This document shows positions 1 through 11,104 of a stretch of DNA of 64,000 nucleotides, one piece after another. A program made the translations under genes and the position numbers. Origin of the DNA: Diphasiastrum complanatum (Eukaryota; Streptophyta; Lycopodiopsida; Lycopodiales; Lycopodiaceae); assembly GCA_029204225.1 (NCBI GenBank), contig CM055102.1, positions 36,328,585 to 36,392,584 on the forward strand. Reading direction: 5' to 3'. Every line of letters begins with the position of its first letter. The first letter of the stretch is position 1. A model generated the notes under the pieces. That model was not told the DNA's origin, ran no database searches, and saw nothing but the letters and a program-made list of their open reading frames with translations.

Positions 1-1556
1 CTCCTGATGCTGACCAGTGGAAAGTCGTAATGGACATCGAAATCGATTCTCTAATCGAGAATCAAACATGGACTGTAACTGAGCTGCCAAATGATCGATA
101 TCCGATTCCATGCAAATGGATATTTAAAACAAAGTATGATACTAAAGGTTAAATCGATACAAGGCCAGGCCTGTCGCCAAAGGCTTCTCCATATTCTAAA
201 TCTGGATTATTCAGAGACCTTTAGCCTTGTCGTTAAGTATGCTTCAATCCGACTACTACTCTCCTTTGCAGATGTCGCCGATCTCAAAGTCCACCAAAAT
301 GGATGTCCACACTGCTTTCCTCAATGAGACTATTGAAGATAAAATCTATATGTCGCAGCTAGAGGGATACGAATTGAAGGGTAAGGAGCACCTAGTGTGC
401 AAAATCCACAAGGTTCTGTATGGTCTGAAATAGTCACCAAGAGCCTGGTTTCAGAAGATCAATGTATTTCTAATCAAGAATGGTTTTATTCCAAACTCGG
501 CAGACTTGAATGTCTATTTCAAGTCTGTATTGAATTCCTTCATAATCATCACTCTTTATGTAGATGATACGTTACTATTTAATAACAATCTGAATTTATT
601 GAAGGATTCAAAATGCATGTTAGCACAAGAGTACAAAATGTGATATGGGTCTAGCCCATTACTGCATCGGAATCCAAATTCGTCAAAATCGATCCAGCAA
701 ACAAATTTATATCAGTCAACAATGATATCTCACTAATGTACTAGAGAAGTATGGAATGATCAACTGCAAATTGAGCTACTTTTCACTCGACTCTGATCTG
801 AAATTATCAAAGGAACAATATCTTCAAACCAAGACAAAAAAAGGAGGAAATGAAGCAATATCCATTTCACTCCATCTTCGGCTCACTGATGTATGCAATG
901 CTCTGCACTCAACCAGACCTTACATACTCAGTCAGTTCTGTCAGCCAGTTCCTATCAAATCTAGGTCCAACCCATTGGAAAGCACTCATGAAGGTCATGA
1001 AGTATGTCCAAGCAACAAAACATCTTAGCATCTATTATGGAGGCAGCCAACCTGCCAATATTCTCGAAGGATACACAGATGCATATTGGGCAGGACATAT
1101 CGACACCATAAGATCAACCTGCCAATATTCTCGAAGGATACATAGATGCAGATTGGGCAGGAGATATTGGCGCCAAACGATCAACTTCATATTTGTATTC
1201 TTATCCAACCAAGGCCGCAATCTCATGGAATAGCCAAAAATAGACCTTAGTAGCATTATCATCGACCGAATTAGAATACATAGTTGCCACAAATGTTACC
1301 AAGGAGGCAATTTGGCTAAGAGACCTGCTTGCATGCACTATCTCTAAATCCGAGATTTCATTCTCAAAGCAAACATATCCAAATCAGGTATCACTACCTT
1401 AGAGAAAAAGTGCAAAGCAAAAAAGTGCCATTGGCTTACTGCAGGATAGATTTTATGGCAGCAAATTACTTCACAAAAGCTCTATCAAAGAAGCACCATC
1501 TCAGATTTAACGACATGTTAAATCTGAAGATCAAAGTTTTTCAGGATCCACATTAA
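1..1556 (+). pseudogene. Ty1/copia pol fragment (RT C-terminal part and RNase H), broken
   Basis: Translations in shifting frames match the 3' half of a copia polyprotein. The start has the 'NQTW' and 'KWIFKTKYD' region of reverse transcriptase, then 'KMDVHTAFLNE' near 295-330, a 'YVDDTLLF' catalytic box near 555-585, and RNase H motifs 'DADWAGD' near 1147-1167, 'ISWNSQK' near 1220-1240 and 'ALSSTELEYI' near 1252-1285. Frameshifts and stops break it throughout, so no protein can be made. The element runs in from the left edge; gag, protease and integrase are outside the window. A polypurine tract and an LTR follow directly, as expected for the 3' end of a copia element on this strand. Confidence 0.9.
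1051..1184 (+). repeat. 67-bp tandem duplication inside the copia RNase H region
   Basis: The segment starting CCTGCCAATATTCTCGAAGG at 1051 recurs at 1118, giving two imperfect 67-bp units. The unit is not a multiple of three, so it shifts the reading frame within the RNase H domain. It is a local duplication that helped kill the element. Confidence 0.85.
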
Positions 1557-2452
1557 GTGGGAGTGTTGGATTTTAATGCTTAGGTCCAAAATCCATTCGG
1601 TAATGAGCATCCTGAAAATCTGTCAAATTCCGACTCCATCTAGTCTCCGAAGTCTTCGAAGTCATCGAAGTCCAAAGTCCGACTTCGACTTCCCCATGTA
1701 TATATACCAACTTACTCCATTCGACTTCTTCATCAACTCACTCAACTTACTCCATCGACATCGACTTCATCAAAGTGCCCGACATCGAAGTACCCAACAT
1801 TGAATTGCCCGACTTAGTTCATTCCGTCAACTTTGACTTCGACTTCTCCATGTATAAACTCAACTTACTTGACATCATTAACTAACTCGACATTCCATCA
1901 CTCACTCAACATCGACTCCTTCATCAACTCATCCCACTTTGTCGACTTACCCGACATCATCGACATCTCCATCAACTCCATCGACTTACTTGACTTTGTC
2001 AACTTAACGACTTCATCGATAGTCCATCAAACTCTTGACTAACTTGACATCGACATTCTCTTATCAATAAAAGTCGATCCAAGTAATGTCAGAAGACTTT
2101 ATGGCAGTTCACCTACTTGTACATAGACTTTACTACAAGGCGGTTGTAATCAATTAAGTAGACATAGAAAGCACTGACCTGAAAGACTTGTAAATAATAT
2201 CTTTCAATTAGTTATCTATAAAAGATAGTTGATTAAAGTAACAACAACAATATCTATGCCTCACTGAATTGCGCTCAGCTTCATGCCCATGTACTCATTT
2301 TCTAATTTTTATCAAGAGTACATTTTTCCCACTACTGGTTTGTTCTATTGAGCATTACTAATGTTTACTTATCTTGATTATTGTTGGTAACTGTTGCACT
2401 TCTAATCTACAACATCCGTTGTTCTACTTCTGCTGCTATCCTACCATTATCA
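1555..2452 (+). mobile_element. Polypurine tract and copia LTR
   Basis: AAGTGGGAG at 1555-1563 is a polypurine tract placed directly after the RNase H region. An LTR then starts with TGTTGGATTTT at 1564. Its 3' end is either ...CTACAACA at 2413 (better inverted match to TGTTG) or ...TTATCA at 2452 (3 nt before a primer-binding site). The first 450 bp are rich in short diverged TCGACTT/CATCGAC-type repeats. The LTR is about 0.85-0.89 kb. Confidence 0.7.
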
Positions 2453-2455
2453 ATA

Positions 2456-2467
2456 TGATATCAGAGC
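2456..2467 (+). other. Primer-binding site for initiator tRNA-Met (one mismatch)
   Basis: TGATATCAGAGC differs by one base from the usual plant copia PBS TGGTATCAGAGC. It lies just after the LTR that ends the copia element at the left edge. A PBS should follow a 5' LTR, so this LTR also acts as the left LTR of a second, now lost or scrambled, copy. Confidence 0.55.
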
Positions 2468-2724
2468 ATCTGTTTTAACCAGAGCTCCTTTGATCCGATA
2501 TTTTTCGATGTTCTTGATAACCCACATAGTTTTTTGACACATCATACATCTACGTTAAACACAGATGATAGAACATGTTGCTTCTATTTTACAATGAAAG
2601 CTTGAACAACACTGAATGCGTTACTGCCAGAAATGGATGCGTAACTTGGATGCTCAATATCATTCGCTCTGTTGGCGGAGCATCACATAGAGTGTGTGAT
2701 GAAGATGTATTTATACACTACATC
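2468..2724. other. Short unassigned interval after the PBS
   Basis: This would be the 5' leader and gag start if the LTR/PBS pair began another copia copy. No gag reading frame is visible. A short ORF (2575-2784) shows no recognisable domain. Confidence 0.4.
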
Positions 2725-3215
2725 TGTTACGGCCCTAATGGGGAGTTTGTACCATTGGAGGGCTGTCTTAGATGTAGGGGCTAGGCCTAATTCAGATAAT
2801 AGCTAAGTAGGACCTTGGGCTATGCTTGCATGCAATATAGGCATGTGTGTTTCCTGGAATAAGATGTACATGCACTGTGTCTATGCATGGGTCTTTGTTA
2901 TTATGAGTTAGGGGTACCTACATGTAGTGGACATGTATGGGAGTTGGGCATGAGTTGATAGCATGCTTACATGTGGACTCAGTGCATGGGCAGGTAGGGT
3001 GGGTGCTACTCTCTATATATACCTTCACCTATGTCCATAGGGATCATTGAGAGTGCGGTCGTTATGCTGTCGGATTGGTAAGCGCTTACTATTATTGTGA
3101 TTTGCCATACTCCCTAGTGCTCGGGGGCTAGATCGGACAATCTAGGTTTGGTTGGGTCGGTTTCATCCACTGCACTCCCTTCTTGTGTTCTTGGAGCTCA
3201 ATCCTGATTGGACCT
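2725..3215 (+). mobile_element. LTR-like fragment, TGTTACGGCC family
   Basis: Starts TGTTACGGCCCTAATGG, the same first ten bases as the LTR that ends at 30781 on the other strand. It carries a TATA-like CTATATATA near 3013 and a downstream GTTTGGTTGGGT stretch that matches, reversed, the LTR-like sequence at 30.4 and 43.2 kb. No PBS or internal domain follows, so it is a solo or truncated LTR with an undefined 3' end. Confidence 0.4.
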
Positions 3216-4843
3216 GGAAATTATGGTAAAATTGGTGGTCTTCCAAGTAGGTGTTCTGCCTTATTTTGGTTGAATCAATTTGGTACAATTTTTAGGATTG
3301 TTTGCATGATCTCGGTTCTGGTTTTGTACATGAAATGGTAGTTTCTGGTTTTGGTGTTCTGGTTTCTTAGTTGGATGCAAATTAATGGTTGCATGTGGTT
3401 TTGGAAACTTGCTTTCCGAAAGGGAAGGAGGTTGAAGCTACTGTGAATTAATTTGTAAAAACTAGGCTTGGTCTGGAATTGAATGGGTTTGCATGTAGAT
3501 GATACTCTGAATTTTGTGAATAGTGTATAAACTCGTGGAAGTCATTGAAGGTGGCCAAGTCTTCAATGATCTTCAAATAATTTGAACTTAACATGTGAAA
3601 GTGAAAACAATAGGATTGGTTAGACTTTGGTTTTGATCCATGGATGGACGAAGCCCGATGTATTCATTTTTCGAATAGTTCGGCTGTCTGAGTTATGTGA
3701 TTCGTGCGGGTATCAAATGAGCAGACATAGAATCCAAAGTCGAATTCATCTGATCCTAGATCAACAATCAATAAACGTGTAGGAAGAATCCTGAAATAGA
3801 AAATAGTATTCACCGAGGAGACAACTGTGGACTTAATTTTCAACATAATTGGCTAGAAGAGATATATCGAATCTAATCAAGTTAGTCTAGGTTTTTGGCA
3901 AGTACCTAGGAGCTTCCATAAGTTGATAACCTTAGACAAGATCATCCAAATAGCTATAAATAGGAATACAAGTGTGGGATAAATTCATCTCTCATTCATT
4001 CTTATGAAAGATATCTCTTTTGGTTTCTACATCAATCTCTTGCATCCTGGTGGTGATATAGTGAATTTTTGTGTGTAGAATGTTGATTTTCTTATGTATA
4101 TGAATCCACACGTGTGAGTACTGATATTGTATGGTATAGACATGGATAGTAGCATATGATATCTAAGTGTTTATGAGTCTTCATCTTCTATGTGTAGTTG
4201 AAGCATGATTTCTACATTGGTAGTGAAGCTAGATGTGCTCTCCAAATTTGTCAAAGATCAAGGGGCATAATTAGTCATTTGGATCTGACTTTTTCACAGA
4301 ATGTAAATAATGTGCAATATAAATATAGTCTACATACATGTACACATAGAGTGTGATTATAAACCTTAATAAGTAGAGGGAGGTGGCCACCTTTACACCA
4401 CCTACCTACCTTTCTCTACAGTGTTGTATTGCACAAGGTTGAAATGTGTGCGACACATCTCTAAAAAAATAAATTTCCCTTGATCATTAGAGCTTGACCA
4501 AAATGTAAAACTAGTGGATGGGTGTTAATCTAAACTCAATTTGATTGATAGTTGAAAGTTTTGGCTTATTCACAAGCTAAGGTAAATATAACTGGAACGG
4601 GCAGGTTTAACAACTACACGTAATCTCAACCAATATATGTTCTAATATACCTGCCCAACCGCCCTGACGTGGCCTAAAGCTAGTTGAAATTCTTGAAATG
4701 TGATGGATTTTCTAGAAAGTTGCAAGTTGCAATGCCCTGAGAGACCTTGGTAAATTATGATGAGGCAAGTCAAGCTTCATTTGAAAGCTATAGTCATTTA
4801 CTTCCTTTCTAATTTTTGAAAAATTTAAATCTTGCATCTCTAT
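3216..4843. other. AT-rich spacer without recognisable genes
   Basis: No ORF above 60 codons has a recognisable domain. A TATA-like CTATAAATAGG near 3953 with a pyrimidine-rich stretch downstream could be a decayed LTR promoter, but no boundaries can be set. Confidence 0.5.
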
Positions 4844-5075
4844 ACTTGAAACTTAGAGAGTATCAAGTTGAAATTTATTAGAAACTAATACCCTTCAACT
4901 TGAAAAGACTCTATGCCCTCCAAGTTGCAAGCTTGTCTCACAATACAAAGTGTAACTTGAAACTTAGAGAGTAGATTACCATATCAAGTTGAAATTTATT
5001 AGAAACTAATACCCTTCAACTTGAAAAGACTTTATGCCCTCCAAGTTGCAAGCTTGTCTCACAATACAAAGTGTA
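4844..5075. repeat. Tandem duplication of about 111 bp
   Basis: Two adjacent units begin ACTTGAAACTTAGAGAG (4844 and 4955) and end AATACAAAGTGTA (4954 and 5075). The second has an extra ~10 bp after its first 20 bases. Otherwise the units are almost identical, so the duplication is recent. Confidence 0.9.
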
Positions 5076-5142
5076 GAGACTTAATCTTGAATTTATGTTG
5101 AAAATTAGGTGGTTATTAGATTGGGTGCCAAGAGTGATTGCT

Positions 5143-5332
5143 TGTATCTTATCACCCATTTTTCTCTCTAGGAAAGTGAGATGACAACGGGTAAAGGATT
5201 GCATTTCTTTCAAACTCTCTTGATAAGTGGAAACAGATGTATCTTATCACCCATTTTTCTCTCTAGGAAAGTGAGATGACAACGGGTAAAGGATTGCATT
5301 TCTTTCAAACTCTCTTGATAAGTGAAAACATA
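5143..5332. repeat. Tandem duplication of 95 bp
   Basis: Two adjacent units start TGTATCTTATCACCCATT (5143 and 5238) and end near AAGTGGAAACAGA / AAGTGAAAACATA. They are nearly identical over 95 bp. This is the second recent local duplication within 0.5 kb. Confidence 0.9.
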
Positions 5333-5518
5333 TCAATGTAACCCAATTGGTGTGCTTTAAGTTTTGCAACATGATTGGAAAGAATAAACTAGCGATGTGA
5401 GCCCACAAGTCTGCGGGCAGGCGTTTTGGATGGGCGGGGCATGGTTTTGGGCGGGTGGGCAAAGGGGAGGGAGGGAAATTTGAAAAACCTTCATGTTTTC
5501 TTTTTTGGGTAGGGTCAA

Positions 5519-5640
5519 GCTGCCCCTGGGGCAGCGCTACCGCTGCCCGAAAAAAACATGAAGGAAAATTTCAAAAAAAAAGGGTCTCGGGCAGCGCTCA
5601 TGCTGTCGTCACATGTGAGCACTGCCCGCTGCCCGGAAAC
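5519..5640. repeat. GC-rich imperfect inverted/direct repeats around GCTGCCC
   Basis: GCTGCCCCTGGGGCAGC (5519-5535) is a 17-bp palindrome. GGGCAGCGCT and CGCTGCCCG recur several times to about 5640. The patch is much more GC-rich than its surroundings. No function is assigned. Confidence 0.6.
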
Positions 5641-6099
5641 ACTAAAATTTCAATCATAATAGATACATTTGGGAATGTACCAACTTGCCCAAAACTGCAA
5701 CCCAGTCCCTCGAGCATCAATTAGTGGCAATTCAAATGATGTTTGAAATAGAGGGAAGCGTTTTTCCCAAACAAACCAATGGAAAGCCTCCATTTTGAAT
5801 AAGGGCTTTGCACCGCAGGCTGCCGACGCCCAAGCTCAAAATTACCCTGTAAAAGTGAGGAAAGTGGAAATTGAGTTTTAGACTTTGGCATCTCACTTGG
5901 GTCTTGACCCTTTCTTTTGAGAGTAGTGGTAAGATTTGTAGATAGAATATACCTGGATATGGAGCAGATTCATACATACAATTCAAAATTGTCTTTATTA
6001 ATATACGAGTAAGGAGACAAGACAAGAAAAAGCTCATCTCTATTTTTTTGTCAGCACCTACTACTTGCTGCAGTCTGCCCCTTCCCATCTTCCCCTCTC

Positions 6100-6915
6100 C
6101 GACCACAGGCAGGCGACCTACCCTCTCTCCTGAGTCCTCATAGCACCACTGGCTGTAGCCGGTATCCTGGAGCTCTCACCTGTGGGCTAGGTTTCCTTTC
6201 ATTTACCAGCTCAGCTCATTGCTCCTCCCCCCCTCTCTCGTTTCTCACAACTGCTGTAGCTATGGCGATGGCGAGGGAGTGATTTGCTCGGTGGAGGTGA
6301 ATGATCTCGTCGTTTTTTGAGGCGGAAAAGCTGGGATGGAGCTGCAGTGTAACCCCATTCTAAGTGGCGGAAATGGGTTTCATCAGTTTCAAGGTAAATC
6401 TTTTGTTTTGTTGCACTTTTTCTCTTGCCATGAATGGTTCATTTTTGGGCGAGTTTTTCAATCAGGAAAGTTGGCTCTGAGTTGGGGTTCCTGCAGGCTG
6501 TGACTTGGGGTTTAAAGCTCTTGCAGTGTTGCTTGTAGCTTAGATCCTAAGAGGATGGATGCACGCATGGAGAAGGCTTCTTAGATTTGAGCATTTCAAA
6601 GGAGAGCTGCTATTTTTCAAAAGCATTGGTTATGATCGGAATGGAGAGATCTTCTCTGGAAAGAAGAGATCTTGTATAAGTGCAGCATTGGTTTCAGAGC
6701 ACTCTTGGTTGCTCCTAGGCCGCCCTTCTTTCTTGAAGTTCATAAAAGTCGGGTCATGTTGAAAGGTTCAGTTCTTTTGACTCAAGCAGCTTCAGCATCT
6801 GCCAGCTGAAATGTAGATGTTCTAGAAAAAGGTCGGTATACTCGATTGAGGGAGCAAAATCATGTGATTGATTTCAATACGTGTTCATAGATCTTGAGAA
6901 TTTACATTTTCAGCA
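6100..6915 (+). promoter_or_regulatory. Probable promoter/5'UTR of the DUF868 gene, with a candidate intron
   Basis: A pyrimidine-rich leader (CTCTCC/TCTCTC near 6120-6245) precedes the gene. A good donor AAG|GTAAAT lies at 6393/6394, and a pyrimidine-rich acceptor TTTTCAG ends at 6913, two bases before the start codon. This suggests a 5'UTR intron of about 520 bp, though internal exons are possible (for example after the TTGCAG near 6525). Transcript data are absent, so the structure is inferred. Confidence 0.5.
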
Positions 6916-7803
6916 ATGCCAGACCCTTTTCCATCTTGCTTTGGGGAATATGCAGTCCAAGTTGCTGACATATCGGGGACAGCGAATAGGACTGCCCAGA
7001 ACCTAGTAACCTGTGTTTATCAGACCAAATTTTCAAGTCGATGTCGCCTGATCACCATTACATGGTGCAAAAATCTTGTGGGTCAGGAGTTTACTGTCAA
7101 TGTGGATGACACTTCTGCTCAATCGATGTGTAAGGTAGATTTAAAGCCTTGGTACTACTGGAAAAAACAGGGATTTAAAAATCTGGATGTGGGTGGTAAA
7201 AAGATTGAGGTTTTCTGGGATATGACAGCAGCGAAATACACAAATGGACCAGAGCCACAGGAAGGATTTTACTTGGCCATTGTTTCCCACGGGGAGATAG
7301 TCCTACTTCTCGGAGACATGGTCAAAGAGGCCTTCAAGAGAACTCAGGCAAAACCGCCTTCCATTGAGCCACTGCTACTGTCAAGAAAAGAGCATGTATT
7401 TGGGAAGAGGTACTACACAACCAAAGCCCAGTTTGCTGAGACTGGTAGGACTCATGACATCATGATAGAATGCCACACGGGGGGAAGCCGAGAACCGCGA
7501 CTCTGCATAAGGGTAGACAAGCAGCTTGTTGTGCTAGTGAAGAGACTGATGTGGAAGTTTCGAGGCAACCAAACCATCCTTGTTGATGGGCTTCTAGTAG
7601 AGCTTTTTTGGGATGTACACGACTGGCTCTTCAACGCCAATATGGGCAACGCAGTTTTCATGTTCCAGACTTATTTTCCTGTTGACTCCGAATCTTGGGT
7701 CAATTTTGAACATGAATCCATGGTCAGCCATAGTCTCAAGAACAGAGAGTCCAAAGGAATTGCAGGATTCTCACTACTATTATACGCCTGGAGGAGCCAA
7801 TAA
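6916..7803 (+). CDS. DUF868 family protein (plant-specific, function unknown)
   Basis: An uninterrupted ORF of 295 codons, the usual single-exon length for plant DUF868 (PF05910) proteins. Features seen: N-terminal 'PSCFGE' (residues 6-11), 'VTCVYQT' (31-37), 'ITWCKN' (48-53), 'KKIEVFWDMTAA' (95-106), 'GFYLAIVSHGEIVLLLGD' (117-134), and the C-terminal tryptophan-rich 'VELFWDVHDWLF' (228-239). No signal peptide or membrane helix is evident. The ATG at 6916 directly follows a good splice acceptor and begins the conserved region, so it is preferred. The family is conserved in land plants, but no biochemical activity is established. Nothing nearby suggests a pathway. The ORF has no stops or frameshifts, so the gene looks functional. 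Confidence 0.92.
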   Translation: MPDPFPSCFGEYAVQVADISGTANRTAQNLVTCVYQTKFSSRCRLITITWCKNLVGQEFTVNVDDTSAQSMCKVDLKPWYYWKKQGFKNLDVGGKKIEVFWDMTAAKYTNGPEPQEGFYLAIVSHGEIVLLLGDMVKEAFKRTQAKPPSIEPLLLSRKEHVFGKRYYTTKAQFAETGRTHDIMIECHTGGSREPRLCIRVDKQLVVLVKRLMWKFRGNQTILVDGLLVELFWDVHDWLFNANMGNAVFMFQTYFPVDSESWVNFEHESMVSHSLKNRESKGIAGFSLLLYAWRSQ

Positions 7804-9112
7804 TGTGAATGAATCTGGCGATGGAGATTAGGTAGGGACAAGCTCTGTAGTCAGGCCCTTATGCTTAAATGATTTGTTGAGCTTTTGCATTTTAGCAAGA
7901 GTTTTTGTGGAAGAGTCATGCAGTGTTATCATGGAGTTGGGCAAGTTAGACTCAACAAGCTATGTCTGGTATGAAGACAGTGAGGCATTCAAAGAGAATC
8001 AGTATTCCAGCGCGATAGCCTGAATACTTATTCCAATCACAGCAGAGCTACTTTGAAACATATGACAGTAACCACAATTTGTTTATCCGTTTTTGAAACT
8101 TTGTCAAAAGAATGCTTATTCAGGTAGTACTTTGTGTTAATGACATGCGTATGTCATGAGGGCTATAGGAGAAACACAGCCTTGCCTCCTCTTGTAAGTT
8201 GTAACTTACCTTGCTTCATTTTGCTCTTTTTGAAAGTTGTGAACTGGTGCTAACAATTTTTTTACAGAAGGTTATAGACATCTTGACTATGTAGACCATT
8301 TGGCTCACAAATCAATGAAAGCATTGTTAGAGCTGAGCAATCTCTGAATTACTGAATCTACAACCTTCTTCTTTGAACTTAGAGCAAAATGTGAAGGGTA
8401 AAACGTTTGTAGTGGCTTGAATTCCACAGCAGTTCCTTAATGGCCTGCCTTTTTAAACATTTGATCTATTTTAATGTGAACACTGAATTCAGTAATTCTT
8501 TCCCATGAATAGGAGGTAGTGTTTTAGCACATCTCGATTCTACCAAAGCTGATACTCACGCTTTTTGGTCTAGTTGCTCTGTACAAACAAGGTTTGGTTT
8601 GAATGATCCACACTTCCATCTAAGCCACTGCATTGCATGATCTTTTGTGCTTTTATGGTATGCATAGTCATGAATAAGTTATCCACATCTTGCAAAATTT
8701 CTGCTCATTCCAAAAGGCATGAACTCTCTGTCTTCTCAGTTTGTGATTTCATTTAGATTGGGCGAGCAACGAAATTGCCAGTGTAGGTGATAAATTATTA
8801 CAGCATAAAAATGCATTGCCACAGCTATTAAGATGACAACATTATATCCTTAAATTGCGTACTTTTTAGAACTATTTGAGTAAAAATCAGGCACCTTCCG
8901 TTGTATATTATCAGTGCACCATTTGTGGTGACTTAGCTAGTTCTAAGTTCAGAAGCTTTGGTTGATCATGTTTAATTATATACAGACTTACATCATCTAT
9001 ATTGTAAAGTCCTTGCCACATAATTGAATGTTCTTATCTTGACATAGATATTGTTAAACTTCTTCCCAAATTAATCAATTATCGCGGTATTGATTTTGTA
9101 TGGCAAGGCCAG

Positions 9113-9118
<6 letters not shown>
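7804..9118. other. 3'UTR of the DUF868 gene and AT-rich spacer
   Basis: Non-coding sequence after the stop codon TAA at 7801. The first several hundred bases probably include the 3'UTR, but no unique polyadenylation signal stands out. No ORF with a recognisable domain. Confidence 0.45.

Positions 9119-9158
<40 letters not shown>
9119..9158. repeat. (CT)20 microsatellite
   Basis: Uninterrupted CT dinucleotide repeat of about 40 bp in spacer DNA. Confidence 0.97.
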
Positions 9159-9165
<7 letters not shown>

Positions 9166-10659
9166 CTGCCTGCAGGTTTTATCGATGCAGACATTTATCA
9201 AGATGACATTCACTCTTTCTTATACTAACTAGAAAAAAAATGCATTGCTTTATCCAAACTAAAAAAATTTGGTTTGAAAATAAACATGATGACAATCATA
9301 AGTACTCTATCGGCATGTCTGCCAAAACAACTGCCTATTTTTTAGGTTGACACTATAAGTGACATCTATATACTACCTATTGTTATAGTGCATGCTAGAT
9401 AATATCCTTGATAGCTGCATGGTCAGCATTGCACAATAAGGGTGATGAGAGATTCCCATTATATTCAGTGTGGTAAACATGATATGTGAAGAGTGCTTTC
9501 TTTTAAGATTCCACGCACGTATTTGAACTAGGATGGACAAAAGCCTAGACTAGGTAAAGAAGGGAGAAAAACTAGTCATTTGAATCTGAAATGTAGAGAT
9601 GCTCTAAAAAAACCTAAAGTGCTCATAGATAGATCTCATTTGAATAGGGACAAAGTCTGCATAAAATGAGGAATTGGACAGAGAACAATTTGCAAATAGA
9701 GAGAAGATATGGAATAAAGTGTAGGTGGCAACAAAGAAATGGAACACAATGAAATCAAAGGTAAGGATATAATCATTGCTGGCCAGGTGTTGGTATATAC
9801 ATACTTTTTGGTTTTCAAGTTGGTTCTAGAGACCCTAACCACTCTGGTATGCTATTTTTCAAGAATCGGCTTCTATGTAAAACCACCCGGTATGCTCTTT
9901 TATAGGAATAGCCCATGGTTGAGAACCATCAAGTTCCTTTAAGTCTTGGATTGAGGTTGAGAACCGGATTGCCTCTGAGGGGGGTATAACCCCTATATCA
10001 ATTGTCCCTACAAAGAATCTAGAAAAATCAAAAGTTTATTACAAGCCACTAACTACTAGATGATCAATGAGGACACTAAATGTGAGATAAAGTGTGATTT
10101 TTTTGAATTGTTAAAGTGTGAAGTTTGATTTTTGTGCACGATTAAAATTCTGCTAGGCATTGAAGAGTTGAGTTTTTTTTTACGAGTAGTTGATAAGTGG
10201 AGGAATGTTCAAATAGTGTGCACTTAGACTTTTTTCAATTGCTTCCATATGTGTTTTATAAATATTTGGCTTATAAGTGGGAGAATGTTAACATAGTGTG
10301 CAACAAGAATTTTTTGAACAATTTCTATTTGAGGACTTCTTTTGGGTCGTATGGGAGTGAAAGTGTAACTTTTGTTACACAATAAATGTTGGCCTAAGTT
10401 AGTTATATATAGCATATGTACAACTTAGCAATGCTATTTGGGCAATGCCATGTGAGGGGCAAACCCCTAAGATATCATTTCACAACGGTTGGGAATTGAG
10501 CTTGTGCCTAGGCCGGTTGCAGTCAACAACTCTACCCATACACCTTGCTGCGATTACTCTACGTAAATTTTCAAATAAAAATATGTATGGTTGTTATCAT
10601 TATTTTTAAAATAAATATATGTTGAGAACTTAATATAGGACCTAATGATTATTGATAAA
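9159..10659. other. AT-rich spacer
   Basis: Only short, unrecognised ORFs. Weak internal repetition near 10190-10330 (AAGTGG.GGAATGTT and ATAGTGTGCA twice, about 80 bp apart) suggests an old duplication. Confidence 0.5.
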
Positions 10660-10667
10660 GTAATAAC

Positions 10668-11096
10668 CAGTGCTGGGCGGGTATCAAAATTTTTTATACC
10701 AATCGGGTCAGGGTATTGCAGGTTTCAAAAAACATTAGTATAGGAGTTGTAGCCTAGGCTGGCATCACAAGGGTGATACTAACCGGTTATCAACCCGGGT
10801 ATAAACATATACGAATTGCTAAAAATATTCTATTTAAAGAGTAATATAATAATTTAAGATAAAAAAATTTAAAATTTTAAAAAATACTAAAAATAGTACT
10901 ACTATTGATACCATGGCAAAAATCCACAAAATCTCCCAAATCTGGGTATCAATATGAATAGTAAAATAGTTAATACTGGGTGTCCGGTTCTAGACCCTGG
11001 TATTTGAAATTCATATACCAATCGGTCGGTTTTTTGATACCATGTTGATACCCATTATTGATATCAGCCGCCACCCTATATGCCAGCCCAACACTG
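10668..11096. mobile_element. hAT-type MITE with 8-bp target-site duplication
   Basis: A 429-bp element bounded by imperfect terminal inverted repeats: CAGTGCTGGGCGGG at the left and, read on the other strand, CAGTGTTGGGCTGG at the right. The CAGTG termini are typical of hAT superfamily elements. It is flanked by a perfect 8-bp direct repeat GTAATAAC (10660-10667 and 11097-11104), the duplication size made by hAT transposases. The inside is AT-rich, has repeated TATACCAATCGG/GATACC-type motifs and no transposase, so it is non-autonomous. Confidence 0.88.
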
Positions 11097-11104
11097 GTAA
11101 TAAC

